Of a stretch of DNA of 64,000 nucleotides, positions 46,006 to 55,772 are shown in pieces. The DNA is taken from positions 211,616-275,615 of the forward strand of contig NZ_FZNQ01000003.1 in assembly GCF_900188065.1 (NCBI RefSeq). The letters are read 5' to 3'. Numbering within the stretch: position 1 is the stretch's first letter; every line of letters begins with the position of its first letter. The translations under genes and the position numbers were made by a program. Origin of the DNA: Halorubrum vacuolatum (lineage in GTDB: Archaea; Halobacteriota; Halobacteria; Halobacteriales; Haloferacaceae). The notes beneath the pieces are model-generated. The model made no database searches, was not told the origin of the DNA, and worked only from the letters and a program-made list of their open reading frames with translations.

Positions 46006-46485
46006 TCAGATGGAGAACGCGTAGAGGTCGTCGCCGACGTGATGGATCGACTCGACGACCTTTCCGCTGTCGCCGACCATGTCGTCGCCGGCGACGAGCG
46101 CCCGTCCGACCGCGAGCACCTTACCGTGGGTCTCCTCGGCGATGGCGACGAGGTCTCCGGCACGAATGGCCCCGTCGGCGTCGACGATCCCGGGGCGCAT
46201 GACGTCGGCGCCGTCCGAGACGAACGAGACGGCGCCGGCGTCGACGGTGACGATCCCGGTCTCCGGCGGATGGACGTTCGCACCCTTGACGGTGAGGAAC
46301 GGCTCGCCGTCGACGTAGAACACGAGCGGCTCGCCGTCGACGAGGACGACCTCGTAGTCGGCGTCGACGAACTCGACGCGCTCGAAGGCGTCGCCCGTTA
46401 CGTCGACGCCCAGCCCGTCCGCGACCGCCTCGCGAACCTCGTCGATGTCGTCGCTTCGGAGGTGATGGCGGGATTTGACCTGCAT
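46006..46485 (-). CDS. PUA-domain RNA-binding protein (MCT-1/Tma20-like)
   Basis: 159 residues. The N-terminal part is a small alpha/beta domain, and the C-terminal PUA domain (about 75-155) contains the strand pattern KGANVHPPETGIVTVDAG and PGIVDADGAIRAGDLVAI. Resembles archaeal homologues of MCT-1/Tma20, which bind the ribosome and RNA. TATA-like tttatcg (minus, near 46510) about 28 nt upstream. Confidence 0.85.
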   Translation of the reverse strand: MQVKSRHHLRSDDIDEVREAVADGLGVDVTGDAFERVEFVDADYEVVLVDGEPLVFYVDGEPFLTVKGANVHPPETGIVTVDAGAVSFVSDGADVMRPGIVDADGAIRAGDLVAIAEETHGKVLAVGRALVAGDDMVGDSGKVVESIHHVGDDLYAFSI

Positions 46486-46626
46486 GCACTGGTCGTCGGC
46501 CGCTCGGCCGATAAATGGACCGTTCCGCGTCGCCGTTATGGGGCGTTGCGGTCACGCTTCCACCCGCGTCGGACGGGCGTCAGCCGCGCACCAAACGCTA
46601 AGTAGACGGGGGTCGAGTGATGTGAT

Positions 46627-46968
46627 ATGTGGCGCTCCCGGAGAAGCCGGGACCGGCGGACGGTGATCTGCATCGCGTGTGGGGAGTCGGTACTCCGTGA
46701 GGACGCGCGCGAGTACGACAAGGAGGGAAACCGCTGGGATCGGCGGGATAAGGAGTTCGAGTATCTCTGTACCGACTGCGACGACCAGATCTGTCATCAG
46801 CCCCGCGACGGCCTCGAATCGCTGATCCTCTCCATCGAGTCCGATGGCCTCTCGCAAGAGGAGTTCCTCGATCGGTACGCCGAGGCGGTCGTGGCGGATC
46901 TCGACTCGGCCGACTCCGGCGATCCCGACACGGGGGGCTCCGGGACGCGGTCGGGACGCGACCGGTAG
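46627..46968 (+). CDS. Zinc-ribbon protein, haloarchaeal (DUF7562-like)
   Basis: 113 residues. The zinc ribbon is CIACGESV...CTDCDDQIC. The remainder is charged, with a Gly/Ser/Asp-rich tail. Function unknown. 61 nt before the RNB nuclease gene on the same strand. Confidence 0.75.
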   Translation: MWRSRRSRDRRTVICIACGESVLREDAREYDKEGNRWDRRDKEFEYLCTDCDDQICHQPRDGLESLILSIESDGLSQEEFLDRYAEAVVADLDSADSGDPDTGGSGTRSGRDR

Positions 46969-47029
46969 GCACTGCTTCGGTGTGGCCACCCCGACAGGCC
47001 TTTCTAACGGACGCCCGTTGGTCAACGTC

Positions 47030-48328
47030 ATGAGCGACGACGAGCCGAAACCCGGGTCCGCCGAGGACCAGGGCCCCGTGCGGATCGACGAGGAGCTTGC
47101 CCGCCACCTGGCGAACAAACGCGAGGAGCTGTTCGAGGAGTTCGGGATCCGCGACGAGTTTCCGGCCGAGGTCTTAGCGGAGGCGGAAGCGCGAACCGAG
47201 GGGGTCGAAGCGGAGATCGACGAGGCCGTCGCCGAGCGGCAGGACCTCCGGGATCTGACCACGTGGACGACCGACCCGGTCGACGCACAGGACTTCGACG
47301 ACGCCATCTCGATCCGCCGCGAGGAGGACTGCTATCGGCTCTGGGTCCATATCGCCGACGTGACCCATTACGTCACGCCCGACACCGCCATGTGGGATGA
47401 GGCGGTCAAGCGCGCGAACACGGTCTATCTGCCGGCGTACACGATCCACATGCTGCCGCCGATCCTCGCGGAGACGGTCTGCTCGCTCGTGCCCAACGAG
47501 GACCGGCTCGCACACACCGTCGAGATGGCGATCGACGACGAGACGCTCTCGTTCGAGACCATCGATATTTATAAATCGGTCATCCGCTCGGACGAGCGGC
47601 TCACCTACAAGCAGTGTGAGGAGCGTCTCGATGACCCCTCCCTTCCGCTCGGCGCGGAGAACGAACTCGCGTTCGAACTCGCCGACCGCATGCACGAACA
47701 GCGGAAGGAGGACGGATCGCTCGTCTTGAACCCCCGCCGCGACCGTGCGCACACGATCATCGAGGAGTCGATGCTCAAAGCGAACAAGGCGGTCACGCAC
47801 ACGCTGATGTGGGATCGCGGGGTCGAGGCGATGTATCGGGTCCACCCGCAGCCGACGCCCGACCAGTGGGACAAGGCGCTTCGGGAGATCCAGGAGCTCG
47901 ATTCGGTGTCCATTCCGGGTTCCTCGTGGGACGATCCCCGCAAGGCGGTCAACGCCGCCTTGGAGGCCGCGCCCGACAGACAGCTCAACAAGATCCAGCG
48001 GGCCGTCCTGCGCGTGATGCCCCGGGCGAAATATATGAACGACCCGTTCGGCGGCCACCACGCGCTCAACTTCGACATCTATGGGCACTTCACCTCGCCG
48101 ATCAGGCGGCTCTCGGATACGATCAACCACTGGATCGTTCACGAACACGACGTCCCGGAGACCCTCCTCGAACTCTGTGATCACGCCTCGGACAAACAGA
48201 AGGACGGCGAGACCGCCGAGCGGCTGTATAAGCAGTTCCTCCAGGAGGTCGGGCTGGACCCCTACGCCGTGAACAATCGGGGCTTGGAGATCGTCGAGGA
48301 CCCCGACGAGGCGGCCCACACCGCCTGA
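47030..48328 (+). CDS. rnr: RNB-domain exoribonuclease (RNase R/II-like)
   Basis: 432 residues. The RNB catalytic domain (about 78-380) has DAQDFDDAIS with the catalytic Asp residues, VHIADVTHYV, and HFTSPIRRLSD near the end. S1 and cold-shock domains of bacterial RNase R are missing, which is the usual short haloarchaeal form. Degrades RNA 3' to 5'. The start is the ATG at 47030, with a TATA-like cttctaac-type patch about 30 nt upstream. Confidence 0.9.
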   Translation: MSDDEPKPGSAEDQGPVRIDEELARHLANKREELFEEFGIRDEFPAEVLAEAEARTEGVEAEIDEAVAERQDLRDLTTWTTDPVDAQDFDDAISIRREEDCYRLWVHIADVTHYVTPDTAMWDEAVKRANTVYLPAYTIHMLPPILAETVCSLVPNEDRLAHTVEMAIDDETLSFETIDIYKSVIRSDERLTYKQCEERLDDPSLPLGAENELAFELADRMHEQRKEDGSLVLNPRRDRAHTIIEESMLKANKAVTHTLMWDRGVEAMYRVHPQPTPDQWDKALREIQELDSVSIPGSSWDDPRKAVNAALEAAPDRQLNKIQRAVLRVMPRAKYMNDPFGGHHALNFDIYGHFTSPIRRLSDTINHWIVHEHDVPETLLELCDHASDKQKDGETAERLYKQFLQEVGLDPYAVNNRGLEIVEDPDEAAHTA

Positions 48329-48422
48329 GCCGGCGGAGCGGTCGGTCGACATCGCACCCTCGACATCGTTCCCCGACATCGATCGTCCATGGGTATAGGT
48401 TCCTGCGGCCCGTAACTGACGT

Positions 48423-48887
48423 ATGGACGAGAGAGACGAACACCACGAGAAGCGTGCCGAGAACGACCCGGAACGTGACGCCGAGCGTGCCGCGACGGTC
48501 GGCGGCTTCGCCGGCGCGGTCCTCGGCGCGAAGGGCGGACCGGTCGGTGCGGGGATCGGTGCAGTCATCGGCGGATCGACCGGGTATGCGGTCGGCTACG
48601 CGCTGGCGCGGGCCGAGAGCGAGCGTCGCCACGATCACGACACGACCCTCGAGGACTATGGCGTCGATGTCGGGATCGGAGACGAAGGTGCTTCGGGCGA
48701 TCCCACAGACGACGCCGACGACGGCCCGGTTCGTATCGACGTCGACGGTCCCGATGAGGGCTCCGCGGATGAGGCGGGCGGCAACGGCTCCGAGGACGAC
48801 GGCGACGGCTCCGAGGACGACGATGACGGTGACACCGAAGCTAACGACGATCCTGCGGACGACGACGAAACCGCCCGGGATCGCTAA
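48423..48887 (+). CDS. Glycine-zipper-type small acidic protein
   Basis: 154 residues: a charged N-terminus, a glycine-zipper segment GGFAGAVLGAKGGPVGAGIG AVIGG (about 28-52, spaced here for reading) and a strongly acidic C-terminal half. Such segments insert into or associate with membranes. Function unknown. TATA-like gggtatagg 30 nt before the start. Confidence 0.65.
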   Translation: MDERDEHHEKRAENDPERDAERAATVGGFAGAVLGAKGGPVGAGIGAVIGGSTGYAVGYALARAESERRHDHDTTLEDYGVDVGIGDEGASGDPTDDADDGPVRIDVDGPDEGSADEAGGNGSEDDGDGSEDDDDGDTEANDDPADDDETARDR

Positions 48888-48925
48888 CTTCCACCGTGTC
48901 GTCCGTTCGATGCCTGCGTCGACCC

Positions 48926-50203
48926 TCAATCACGTCGCGTGCCATATCGACCGACGGCGGCGGCCGATATCGCACCTGCGGCGGCGATGATCGCGAGGAT
49001 GATAAATAGCTCGCGCGATCCCGCGACCGTGAGCACCGTTCCGGCGATTCCGGCCCCGAGCGCACCGATACCGAAGATCGCGAGGTAGGTGTAGCCGAAC
49101 GAGAGCCCCCGTGAGTCCGGATCGGAGTAGGCGGCGACGGTCGCCTGTGAGAGCGGCTGGATCATGAACAGCGCCACGCCGAGCAACAGCGAGACGGCGA
49201 GGAAGGTCGGGACGGCGGCGCTCGCCGGCACGAAAAGCAGTGCGAGCGCCGTGAGCACCCCCATGACGTATATCAACCCACGCTCGGGGGCGAGGCGGTC
49301 GGCGATCCGTCCACCCATGTACTGTCCCGCCACGCCGACCGTCAGGATCGCCACGTAGAGGTAGCGGGCGGGATCGAACTCGTCGGCGAACGGGCTGTCC
49401 GGGTCGATGAGGTCGAACTCGATCAGCCCGGCGAGCGTTTCACCAAGGAGATCCGGAAGGAAGGTGAGGAAGGCCCGGTAGTAGAGCCCGCTGAACGTGA
49501 CGAAGAACAACACGAGCACGAACCCGAGCGTGAACAGCGTCCGGGTGTCGGCGAGAAACGTCGCGGCCGAGATCTCGCCTTTCGAACGGGACCGCTCGGC
49601 TTCGGGGTCCCCCGTCCCGTCCGTGGATCCACTCGCTTCGTCCGCCGGCAGCGCCGATCTGACGTCGACGGTGACGCCGTATGCGGCGACGACGAGCGCC
49701 GGGATGGCCAACAGCCCGGCGACGACTCGCCAGTCGAACGCCATAAGCAAGAGCGCGGTCGCGAGTGGCCCGAGCGCGATGCCCAGATTCCCGCCGATCC
49801 CGTGGTAGCCGAGCGCGATGCCACGCCGATCGACGGCGTTCGAGAGCAGCGCGAGTCCGGCTGGATGATAGACGCTCGCGGTGAGCCCCCACGCCGCGAT
49901 GGCGACCGCGAGCGTTCCCAGCGTCGGGGCCAAGCCGGCGGCCACGAACGCGGCCGCCATCCCGATCAGACACGCGAGGATGAGCGGCTTCGACCCGAAC
50001 CGATCGACCAACACGCCGCCGGGCAGCGCGCCGACGCCGAAGAGGCCGTAACCGACCGTCACCACCACGCCGAGCGCCGCCGCCGTCGTCGAGAACTCCG
50101 CGATCCAGACCGTCAACAGGATCGGGATGGACAGCTCGTAGGTGTGAACGAGGCCGTGGGCAGCCGCGGTGAACGTCACGATCCGGCGCTCGTCGTCGTC
50201 CAT
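48926..50203 (-). CDS. MFS transporter
   Basis: 425 residues with 12 predicted transmembrane segments and the MFS loop motif GVLVDRFGSKPLILACL (G-x-x-x-D-R-x-G-x-K/R) between helices 2 and 3. A central acidic cytoplasmic loop (about 190-215) is typical. Substrate unknown. A minus-strand TATA-like cgttatcc lies about 26 nt upstream. Confidence 0.9.
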   Translation of the reverse strand: MDDDERRIVTFTAAAHGLVHTYELSIPILLTVWIAEFSTTAAALGVVVTVGYGLFGVGALPGGVLVDRFGSKPLILACLIGMAAAFVAAGLAPTLGTLAVAIAAWGLTASVYHPAGLALLSNAVDRRGIALGYHGIGGNLGIALGPLATALLLMAFDWRVVAGLLAIPALVVAAYGVTVDVRSALPADEASGSTDGTGDPEAERSRSKGEISAATFLADTRTLFTLGFVLVLFFVTFSGLYYRAFLTFLPDLLGETLAGLIEFDLIDPDSPFADEFDPARYLYVAILTVGVAGQYMGGRIADRLAPERGLIYVMGVLTALALLFVPASAAVPTFLAVSLLLGVALFMIQPLSQATVAAYSDPDSRGLSFGYTYLAIFGIGALGAGIAGTVLTVAGSRELFIILAIIAAAGAISAAAVGRYGTRRD

Positions 50204-50388
50204 ATCCCGGAGTTCCTCCGGCGCCGGATAACGGTCGCGATCGCCCCGTGGTTTGCCGGAAGTGGGATGAATCGTTCAGCAATTGTCATCCTTTTCAGCT
50301 GATCGGTCGACATACGGGTCCCGCCGGATCCTTTCGTGAGCAACCGATCCAAGTAATTATGCCCACTCACCGGTGATATTCATTCGTT

Positions 50389-52206
50389 ATGCAGTCCCCC
50401 GAGACGGTTACCGATCCCACCGTCGTCGTCCGAAGCGATGGGACTCTCGGCTACGCGAACGCCGCCGCACGCGCGCTTTTGGATGTCGATCCGAATGAGA
50501 CGCTCGTCGGCACCTCGATCCTCTCGTACGTCGCCGCCCCGTATCACGCCCCGCTCACCGACCAGCTTCGCCGGGTCACTGCGGGGGATGCCACGGCGAT
50601 CGGCCTCACGATCGAGATCGATCCATCGGGGAGTGATTCAGCGGTCGATGAATCCGCTTCACCGGAGGGGGATTCCGCAGCCGGCGAACACGATCGTGAG
50701 CTCATCGCGCTCCAGACGCCCGTCGAGTGGGAGGGCGAGGCGGGGGTTCAGATGCTGCTTTTTCCGACCACGACGCGGCTGCCGACCGGCCTCCCCGCCC
50801 GAACGATGGACGCCTCACCGATCGGGATCTCCATCGCGGACGCGACACGGGAGGACGAGCCGCTCATCTACGTGAACGACGGCTTCTGTGATCTGACCGG
50901 CTACGATCGCAAGGAGGTCCTCGGGCAAAACTGCCGGTTTCTCCAGGGCGAGGACACGGACCCAGAGACGGTCGCGGCGATCCGTCAGGCGATCGATGAT
51001 CGGGAGCCGATCACGACCGAACTCCGAAACTACCGCAAGGACGGCACGATGTTCTGGAACCGGCTCTCGATCACACCCATTGAGGACGAATCGGGATCGG
51101 TGACGCACTTTCTCGGCTTTCAGGAGGACGTCTCCGAGCGGAAGGTCTACGAGCGCGAGAAGGAACTCTTCACGAAACAGGCCGACTCCGTCGACCAAGC
51201 CGTCTTCATCACCGACGCCACGGGGACGATTCGGTACGCCAACCCGGCGTTCGAACGGCTCACCGGCTACACGATCGACGAGGCTATCGGTCGGACTCCG
51301 CGACTCCTGAAATCCGACCAGCAGGACGAGGCGTTTTATCGGGAGCTGTGGGAGACGATCACCGCTGGTGAGGTGTGGGAGGCCGAACTGACGAATCGGC
51401 ATAAATCCGGGGAGCTGTACCCCGTCAACCAGAAGATCGTCCCGATCACGAACGCCGAGGGAACGGTCACCCATTTCGTCGCCATCGAGGAGGACATCAC
51501 CGACTCACAGTTCATCGAACAGGTCCTCCACGTGATGGATCGCGTGTTGCGCCACAACGTTCGGAATTCGGTCACGGCTATCGACGGGTATGCGGAGTTG
51601 CTTGAGGGGGAACTGGAGGCCAGCGAACATCGTGCAGCCGTCCAGACCATCCGCCAACACGCGACGACGCTGAGCAAGCTGAGCGAGGAGATCCGACGGA
51701 TCCAGGACCGATTTATGAAACGTGAGGCGCAACCTGACCTCTCCGTCGGCGAGATCAAGACGTTCGTGCATGAGTGGGGAACGGCGCATCCGGAAGCCGT
51801 GATCGAACTGTCGACGGACGCCCCGGCGGACACGCTCGTCCAGAACGGCAGTCTCCTCCAGTTGGCGATCGACGAAGCCCTCGAGAACGCCGTCGTTCAC
51901 ACCGATCGGGGGACGCCGCGGGCGACGGTCAGCATCACCCTCGGTGCGGAGGACACCGAGGTCCGTATCGACATCGCCGACGATGGACCGGGCATTCCGG
52001 ATAACGAATGGGACGTGATCATGAAACAGGCCGAGACACCGCTCTCACACGGCTCCGGGATCGGTCTATGGCTCATCTACTGGACGGTCACCGCGCTCGG
52101 CGGGACGATGGCGCGTGCGCCGAACGATCCCCGCGGTACGGTCCTCACCCTTCGTGTCCCTCTCGGTGGGACCCAACACACCGACGACTGGAATACGACC
52201 TCCTGA
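50389..52206 (+). CDS. LOV-domain sensor histidine kinase
   Basis: 605 residues. A first PAS-like region (about 1-130) is followed by a LOV domain (about 140-250) with the canonical photo-adduct motif GQNCRFLQG, Cys182 at its centre, and the FMN contacts Asn214 (RNYRKDG), Asn224 (FWN) and Gln245 (GFQEDV). A PAS domain (about 260-372), an H-box RHNVRNSVTAIDGYAELL with His389 and a HATPase domain with intact DDGPGIP and SHGSGIGLWL complete it. Soluble. Its residues fit a blue-light sensor kinase. No response regulator adjacent. Confidence 0.9.
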   Translation: MQSPETVTDPTVVVRSDGTLGYANAAARALLDVDPNETLVGTSILSYVAAPYHAPLTDQLRRVTAGDATAIGLTIEIDPSGSDSAVDESASPEGDSAAGEHDRELIALQTPVEWEGEAGVQMLLFPTTTRLPTGLPARTMDASPIGISIADATREDEPLIYVNDGFCDLTGYDRKEVLGQNCRFLQGEDTDPETVAAIRQAIDDREPITTELRNYRKDGTMFWNRLSITPIEDESGSVTHFLGFQEDVSERKVYEREKELFTKQADSVDQAVFITDATGTIRYANPAFERLTGYTIDEAIGRTPRLLKSDQQDEAFYRELWETITAGEVWEAELTNRHKSGELYPVNQKIVPITNAEGTVTHFVAIEEDITDSQFIEQVLHVMDRVLRHNVRNSVTAIDGYAELLEGELEASEHRAAVQTIRQHATTLSKLSEEIRRIQDRFMKREAQPDLSVGEIKTFVHEWGTAHPEAVIELSTDAPADTLVQNGSLLQLAIDEALENAVVHTDRGTPRATVSITLGAEDTEVRIDIADDGPGIPDNEWDVIMKQAETPLSHGSGIGLWLIYWTVTALGGTMARAPNDPRGTVLTLRVPLGGTQHTDDWNTTS

Positions 52207-52268
52207 TACGGCGTCGCCTCGGTCGTCGTTTCGGGAGGCATTTATCATCGTAGCGGCAACCCGAGCGC

Positions 52269-53225
52269 ATGGCCCAGAGCGAGCGGCTCGTCGTCATCCT
52301 CGTCGCGATGGCGGCGAACGTCGCGCTCGCCCTGTTGAAATTCGGCGCGTTCCTGCTCACGGGAAGTCCGTCGATGCTCGCGGAGACGTACCACTCCATC
52401 TCCGATACGGGCAATCAGATCCTGCTGCTCGTCGGGATGTACTACAGCCGCAAGCAGGCGGACCGGCTCCACCCGTTCGGCTACGGGAAGGCCAGTTTCT
52501 TCTATGCCTTCCTGGTCTCCGTGCTGCTCTTCGGGATCGCCGGCTGGGAGAGCCTCACCCACGGGATCGATGCCCTCCGGTACGGCCTGCCGCTCGCCGG
52601 CGGCGACCTGACGGTCGGCGACCGGACGATCCCGGCCGTCTACGTCGCGTACGCCGTTCTGATCGTGACGATCCTCTTCGATGGGATCTCCTACTGGCGG
52701 GCCCGGGTCGCGCTCGACGAGGAGACCGACCTTAGGGGCTGGCGAAGCTTTCGGGAGGCGTTCGCGAAGACCAGCGACACGCCCGTTCTCGCGGTGTTAA
52801 CGGAGAACGCGGTCGCGGCGGTCGGCGCGAGCATCGCGCTCGTCGCCATCTTCGCCTCGCAGGTGACGGGCAACCCCATCTTCGATGCGATCGGCGCGGT
52901 CCTCATCGGTCTGCTCCTCATGGGCTTCGCGATCCTGCTCGGGATCGAGAACAAACACCTGTTGATCGGCGAGGGGCTCGCTGATCGCCATCAGGACCCC
53001 CTTGAGGCGATCGCGGCATCGCACGATGGGGTGGTCGACGTCGCCGAACTCCGGACCGTCTACTTCGGCCCCGATAGCGTGCTCGTCACCGCCGACGTCG
53101 CGTTCCGTCCCGATCTGGATGCCGAACGGATCGACGAGCTCATCACCGAGATCGAGGCGGCGCTGCAGGAACGGGAGCCGCTGATCGAGAAGGTGTATAT
53201 CGAACCCGAAGTGGCGGAGGGGTGA
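52269..53225 (+). CDS. Cation diffusion facilitator (CDF) transporter
   Basis: 318 residues, six transmembrane segments. The metal-site motif HSISDTGNQ (His and Asp in HxxxD) is present in helix 2, and the C-terminal cytoplasmic domain begins after about residue 225. A 45-residue insertion sits in the middle of the membrane domain. Exports Zn2+ or a similar divalent metal. TATA-like catttatcat about 29 nt before the ATG. Last gene before the accessory region. Confidence 0.9.
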   Translation: MAQSERLVVILVAMAANVALALLKFGAFLLTGSPSMLAETYHSISDTGNQILLLVGMYYSRKQADRLHPFGYGKASFFYAFLVSVLLFGIAGWESLTHGIDALRYGLPLAGGDLTVGDRTIPAVYVAYAVLIVTILFDGISYWRARVALDEETDLRGWRSFREAFAKTSDTPVLAVLTENAVAAVGASIALVAIFASQVTGNPIFDAIGAVLIGLLLMGFAILLGIENKHLLIGEGLADRHQDPLEAIAASHDGVVDVAELRTVYFGPDSVLVTADVAFRPDLDAERIDELITEIEAALQEREPLIEKVYIEPEVAEG

Positions 53226-53725
53226 TCCTCGCTGGCGACCCTGCGTTGACCCACGTTTGGGGGGTATATGGCCTTGTTGAGGTCCTTTGTCGCTGATAGA
53301 GTCACTATGTTAAGTGCTCAGTATAGGGGATCCAGCGAGTGATCCCGGACTCGATCGGCCGTTTATAAATCCCACCAACCGGGTGGTGAGACGATATATA
53401 ATCCAGTCCATGGCGGTCGGCGCGCTCCGGTGAGCGCCCGGAGGGCGCGAACCCGAGCGCGAGGGAGCCCACGGCTGGCGTTCCCGCCAGCCGTGGCGAG
53501 GCTGGGGAGGCGTGAGGCTGCGGTGCAGGTGCGAGTTCAAGTACGGGGAAGATAGCGGCGATGGTGGTCGATCCTCTTTCGCCACTCCACGGAATAGTCC
53601 GGAACAGCGTCACCACTAATAAACAGTCACACAACTCCTCAGTACCGTTTATAAATAGCCCGAGCAAACAACCGCTCAATTCGCAGTTACCACCAACCGG
53701 ATGTTTCAGCCGATACTGTATCTAA
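53226..53725. other. Non-coding stretch with hairpin and repeated TATA-like boxes
   Basis: No convincing gene in 500 bases. It holds a perfect 12-bp stem ccacggctggcg with a 4-base loop (53469-53496), a weaker ctccgg/ccggag hairpin just before it, and A+T boxes of the form ccgtttata near 53357, 53646 and, beyond this stretch, 53743. One more (atatataat, near 53393) precedes the hairpins by about 35 nt and could drive a short structured RNA. The minus-strand open frame 53305-53679 is Pro/Arg/Ser-rich and probably not a gene. Confidence 0.4.
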
Positions 53726-54085
53726 AAAAGATTCCAACTGAGCCGTTTATATATTGAACACCCTGATGTCCGGCTCGTCGACGGAGACAGCAAGCGGCTG
53801 GATACGAGCCGGTACGATGGGCTGAAGCGGGGCGTTCCGTGGGAGTTCAAGGCGACCCCTCGACGCCACGCGGACGGGCAACCGGGCAACTTCAAGGTTC
53901 ATAAGAAGTACCACGATCGGCTCCAGCAGCAGGGCAGATGGTATGGATTCGCCGTGTACCGAGTTCGTGGGCGGGGAACGCAAATATTCAAGACGGCGAC
54001 GGTTCCCGGCGTCGAGGCTACCGACCGTGCAGTGGCATGGCGGTGGGAGTCACCGGGGGAGTCAACAGGCGAAAATAGACATCAA
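53726..54085 (+). pseudogene. Remnant of a PD-(D/E)xK-type nuclease
   Basis: The frame is open from 53726 but has no start codon before the conserved part. The translated piece includes VRLVDGDSKRLDTSRYDGLK, then PWEFKATPRRHADGQPG, HKKYHDRLQQQGRWYGFAVYR and a weak tail. Asp...Glu-x-Lys (EFK) is the catalytic pattern of the PD-(D/E)xK superfamily. The frame runs on to 54256 but turns non-haloarchaeal in composition after about 54085. Probably the C-terminal half of a broken gene. Confidence 0.5.
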
Positions 54086-54092
54086 ATCGGTA

Positions 54093-54326
54093 TTATCGCT
54101 GCCACGATGAGGAGAATCGGTTATAAAACACAAAGACCGCAAAGATCGAGGCTACTGCTAAAATCGCAAATACATCCGGCGCTGTTGATTCAATCATCCC
54201 CAGAATCGGATCACCAAACCCGTATATGCCATGTGTATATCTCCAATCGAATATAGCATACAGAATACCAACGATCAATATGACCGCAACTATACCCCTA
54301 CCTACCTCCCACACTTTTTGGATCAT
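54093..54326 (-). CDS. Small two-helix membrane protein, function unknown
   Basis: 77 residues, two hydrophobic helices (about 10-28 and 50-66) with a polar loop in between and a basic end. An A+T-rich gaaaaatttt on the opposite strand, near 54351-54360, is about 29 nt before the ATG. Low GC, as elsewhere in the island. Family not recognised. Confidence 0.55.
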   Translation of the reverse strand: MIQKVWEVGRGIVAVILIVGILYAIFDWRYTHGIYGFGDPILGMIESTAPDVFAILAVASIFAVFVFYNRFSSSWQR

Positions 54327-54443
54327 GTTCCATTTTACATTTCCTTACTGAAAAATTTTCGCGAGCGCGCCAAGGGCGCGCGGACGGCACGGCGCGAAAA
54401 CGGCAGGGTCCCTTAGAAAATGTGGCCTTAGCCACACCCCTAA

Positions 54444-54608
54444 CCGGCAACCGACCCCCCGGTGTCGATCCGGCGGCGCGAGCAGCTCGTCGAGCTGGTG
54501 ATGGGCACGGGCTCGCACCGAGATCGCCGACGAGAGCCGCCGTCTGTTTTTAAATCGGATGGCACCTGGTTCCAACTTGTAGGGTTCAAAACCCGCTCGT
54601 TGCAGTAG
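54444..54608 (+). pseudogene. Possible gene remnant
   Basis: An open frame without clear start has strongly G/C-ending codons over its first half and reads RREQLVELVMGTGSHRDR, then VFKSDGTWFQLVGFKTRSLQ, to TAG. It looks like the end of a haloarchaeal protein, but no family is evident. The rest of the gap 54609-54755 contains the direct repeat tggactcgcgggg (54646-54658, 54709-54721) and low-complexity gagcgaagcgaacg-type sequence. Confidence 0.25.
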
Positions 54609-54755
54609 TGCGCCGCTCGCGACGTTGCTCGCGGCGCAGAAACATGGACTCGCGGGGGTCCCGTGAGCGAAGCGAACGGGACCACGCGAGGGAACGAACG
54701 AAGTGAGTGGACTCGCGGGGAGGGTGGGATCTCAGTTCTCTCTCCACCGGATAGT

Positions 54756-55772
54756 TCAGTTACGCTCATTCTTCACCTCCCGAATGATGCGACGACGAAC
54801 CTCCATCCGTTCGTGCTCAGTTCGCTTGTCATAGTGCTTGTCGAGCACTTCTGTGGTCATATCCATTCTATCAGAAACGATCTCGGACGGGTAACCCTCG
54901 TTAAGATCTCTTGTGATAGCGCCTTTCCGTATCGGGTGCGGGGAGTATGACGAAGGACACTTGCTCGCTTGCTTTTGTCCTTCAAGAGCCTCACAATCCT
55001 GTTCGTCCCGATCGTGTGGACACGGACCCCAGTGACAGGGACGTGTCACCCTGTAGATTGTCTCACGGATCGAGCTCCGAGACAACCGGCCGAATCGAGA
55101 CGTGAACAAGGGATAACGTCCATCTTCAGTGGTCTCCTCTCGACCCTTGTCGATGTAATCATCGAGAACCTTCGCTACTTCGGGTCGTAGCGACACGTCC
55201 CGTTCGCCCCTATTTTTATTTTTCAACGGCGTCCCGTCTCGATGCCGGATCCGGAGCTTTGGCACTTCAGAATCGTAATCTCCGAGATCAAGGCCGTACA
55301 GAGCGCCAGCACGCATACCAGTCTCCCATAATAACAGGAAGATCGCGTGATCGCGACTTGCGTATCGAAACTTCTCCAAGAAGGAGAGTACATCGTTCGC
55401 CTCCTCTACAGTGATGAACTCTTCGCTGACATCCTCACCGTCTCCAACACTAGGCGCGGGCACTGCCTCGCGAAGGCCGTCTTCAACTGCGTCGATAGTG
55501 CTCCAGAAGTCTAGGGCGACTCGAAGCGTAGTAAGGTGATTTTTGAGCGTGACTGCCTTCACAGTACCCTTCTGTTGGTTGAAGAACCGCAAGAGGACGC
55601 GCCCATCAAGGTTATTGAGGTTCGTTATTTCGTTCTCGGCGCAGAACTTGCGGAACTTCTTTAATCGGTATCTGTGGTTCTGAGCTGTGTGATCGGATAA
55701 CTCCTCGCTCCGACTCTCCAAGTATAGCTCGATACCCTCTTCAGGCGGCAGTGGATCAAGGTCGCTACTCAT
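54756..55772 (-). CDS. Tyrosine recombinase (integrase)
   Basis: 338 residues. The N-terminal SAM-like core-binding domain (about 10-95) is followed by the catalytic domain with the first Arg in [11 protein letters not shown], His-x-x-Arg in [10 protein letters not shown] and the nucleophile Tyr in DKHYDKR, so all key residues are present. Family of the haloarchaeal phage/plasmid integrases that act at tRNA or other chromosomal sites. A clear Shine-Dalgarno and overlapping upstream small frame indicate translation from a leadered mRNA. Confidence 0.92.
   Translation of the reverse strand: MSSDLDPLPPEEGIELYLESRSEELSDHTAQNHRYRLKKFRKFCAENEITNLNNLDGRVLLRFFNQQKGTVKAVTLKNHLTTLRVALDFWSTIDAVEDGLREAVPAPSVGDGEDVSEEFITVEEANDVLSFLEKFRYASRDHAIFLLLWETGMRAGALYGLDLGDYDSEVPKLRIRHRDGTPLKNKNRGERDVSLRPEVAKVLDDYIDKGREETTEDGRYPLFTSRFGRLSRSSIRETIYRVTRPCHWGPCPHDRDEQDCEALEGQKQASKCPSSYSPHPIRKGAITRDLNEGYPSEIVSDRMDMTTEVLDKHYDKRTEHERMEVRRRIIREVKNERN

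Noticed and set aside
53305..53679. 124-codon minus-strand frame
   Set aside because: Proline/Arg/Ser-rich, spans hairpins, no family and no promoter at the right place.
54570..54606. tRNA T-arm-like gggttcaaaaccc
   Set aside because: Only three base pairs in the stem and no other tRNA arm can be drawn around it.
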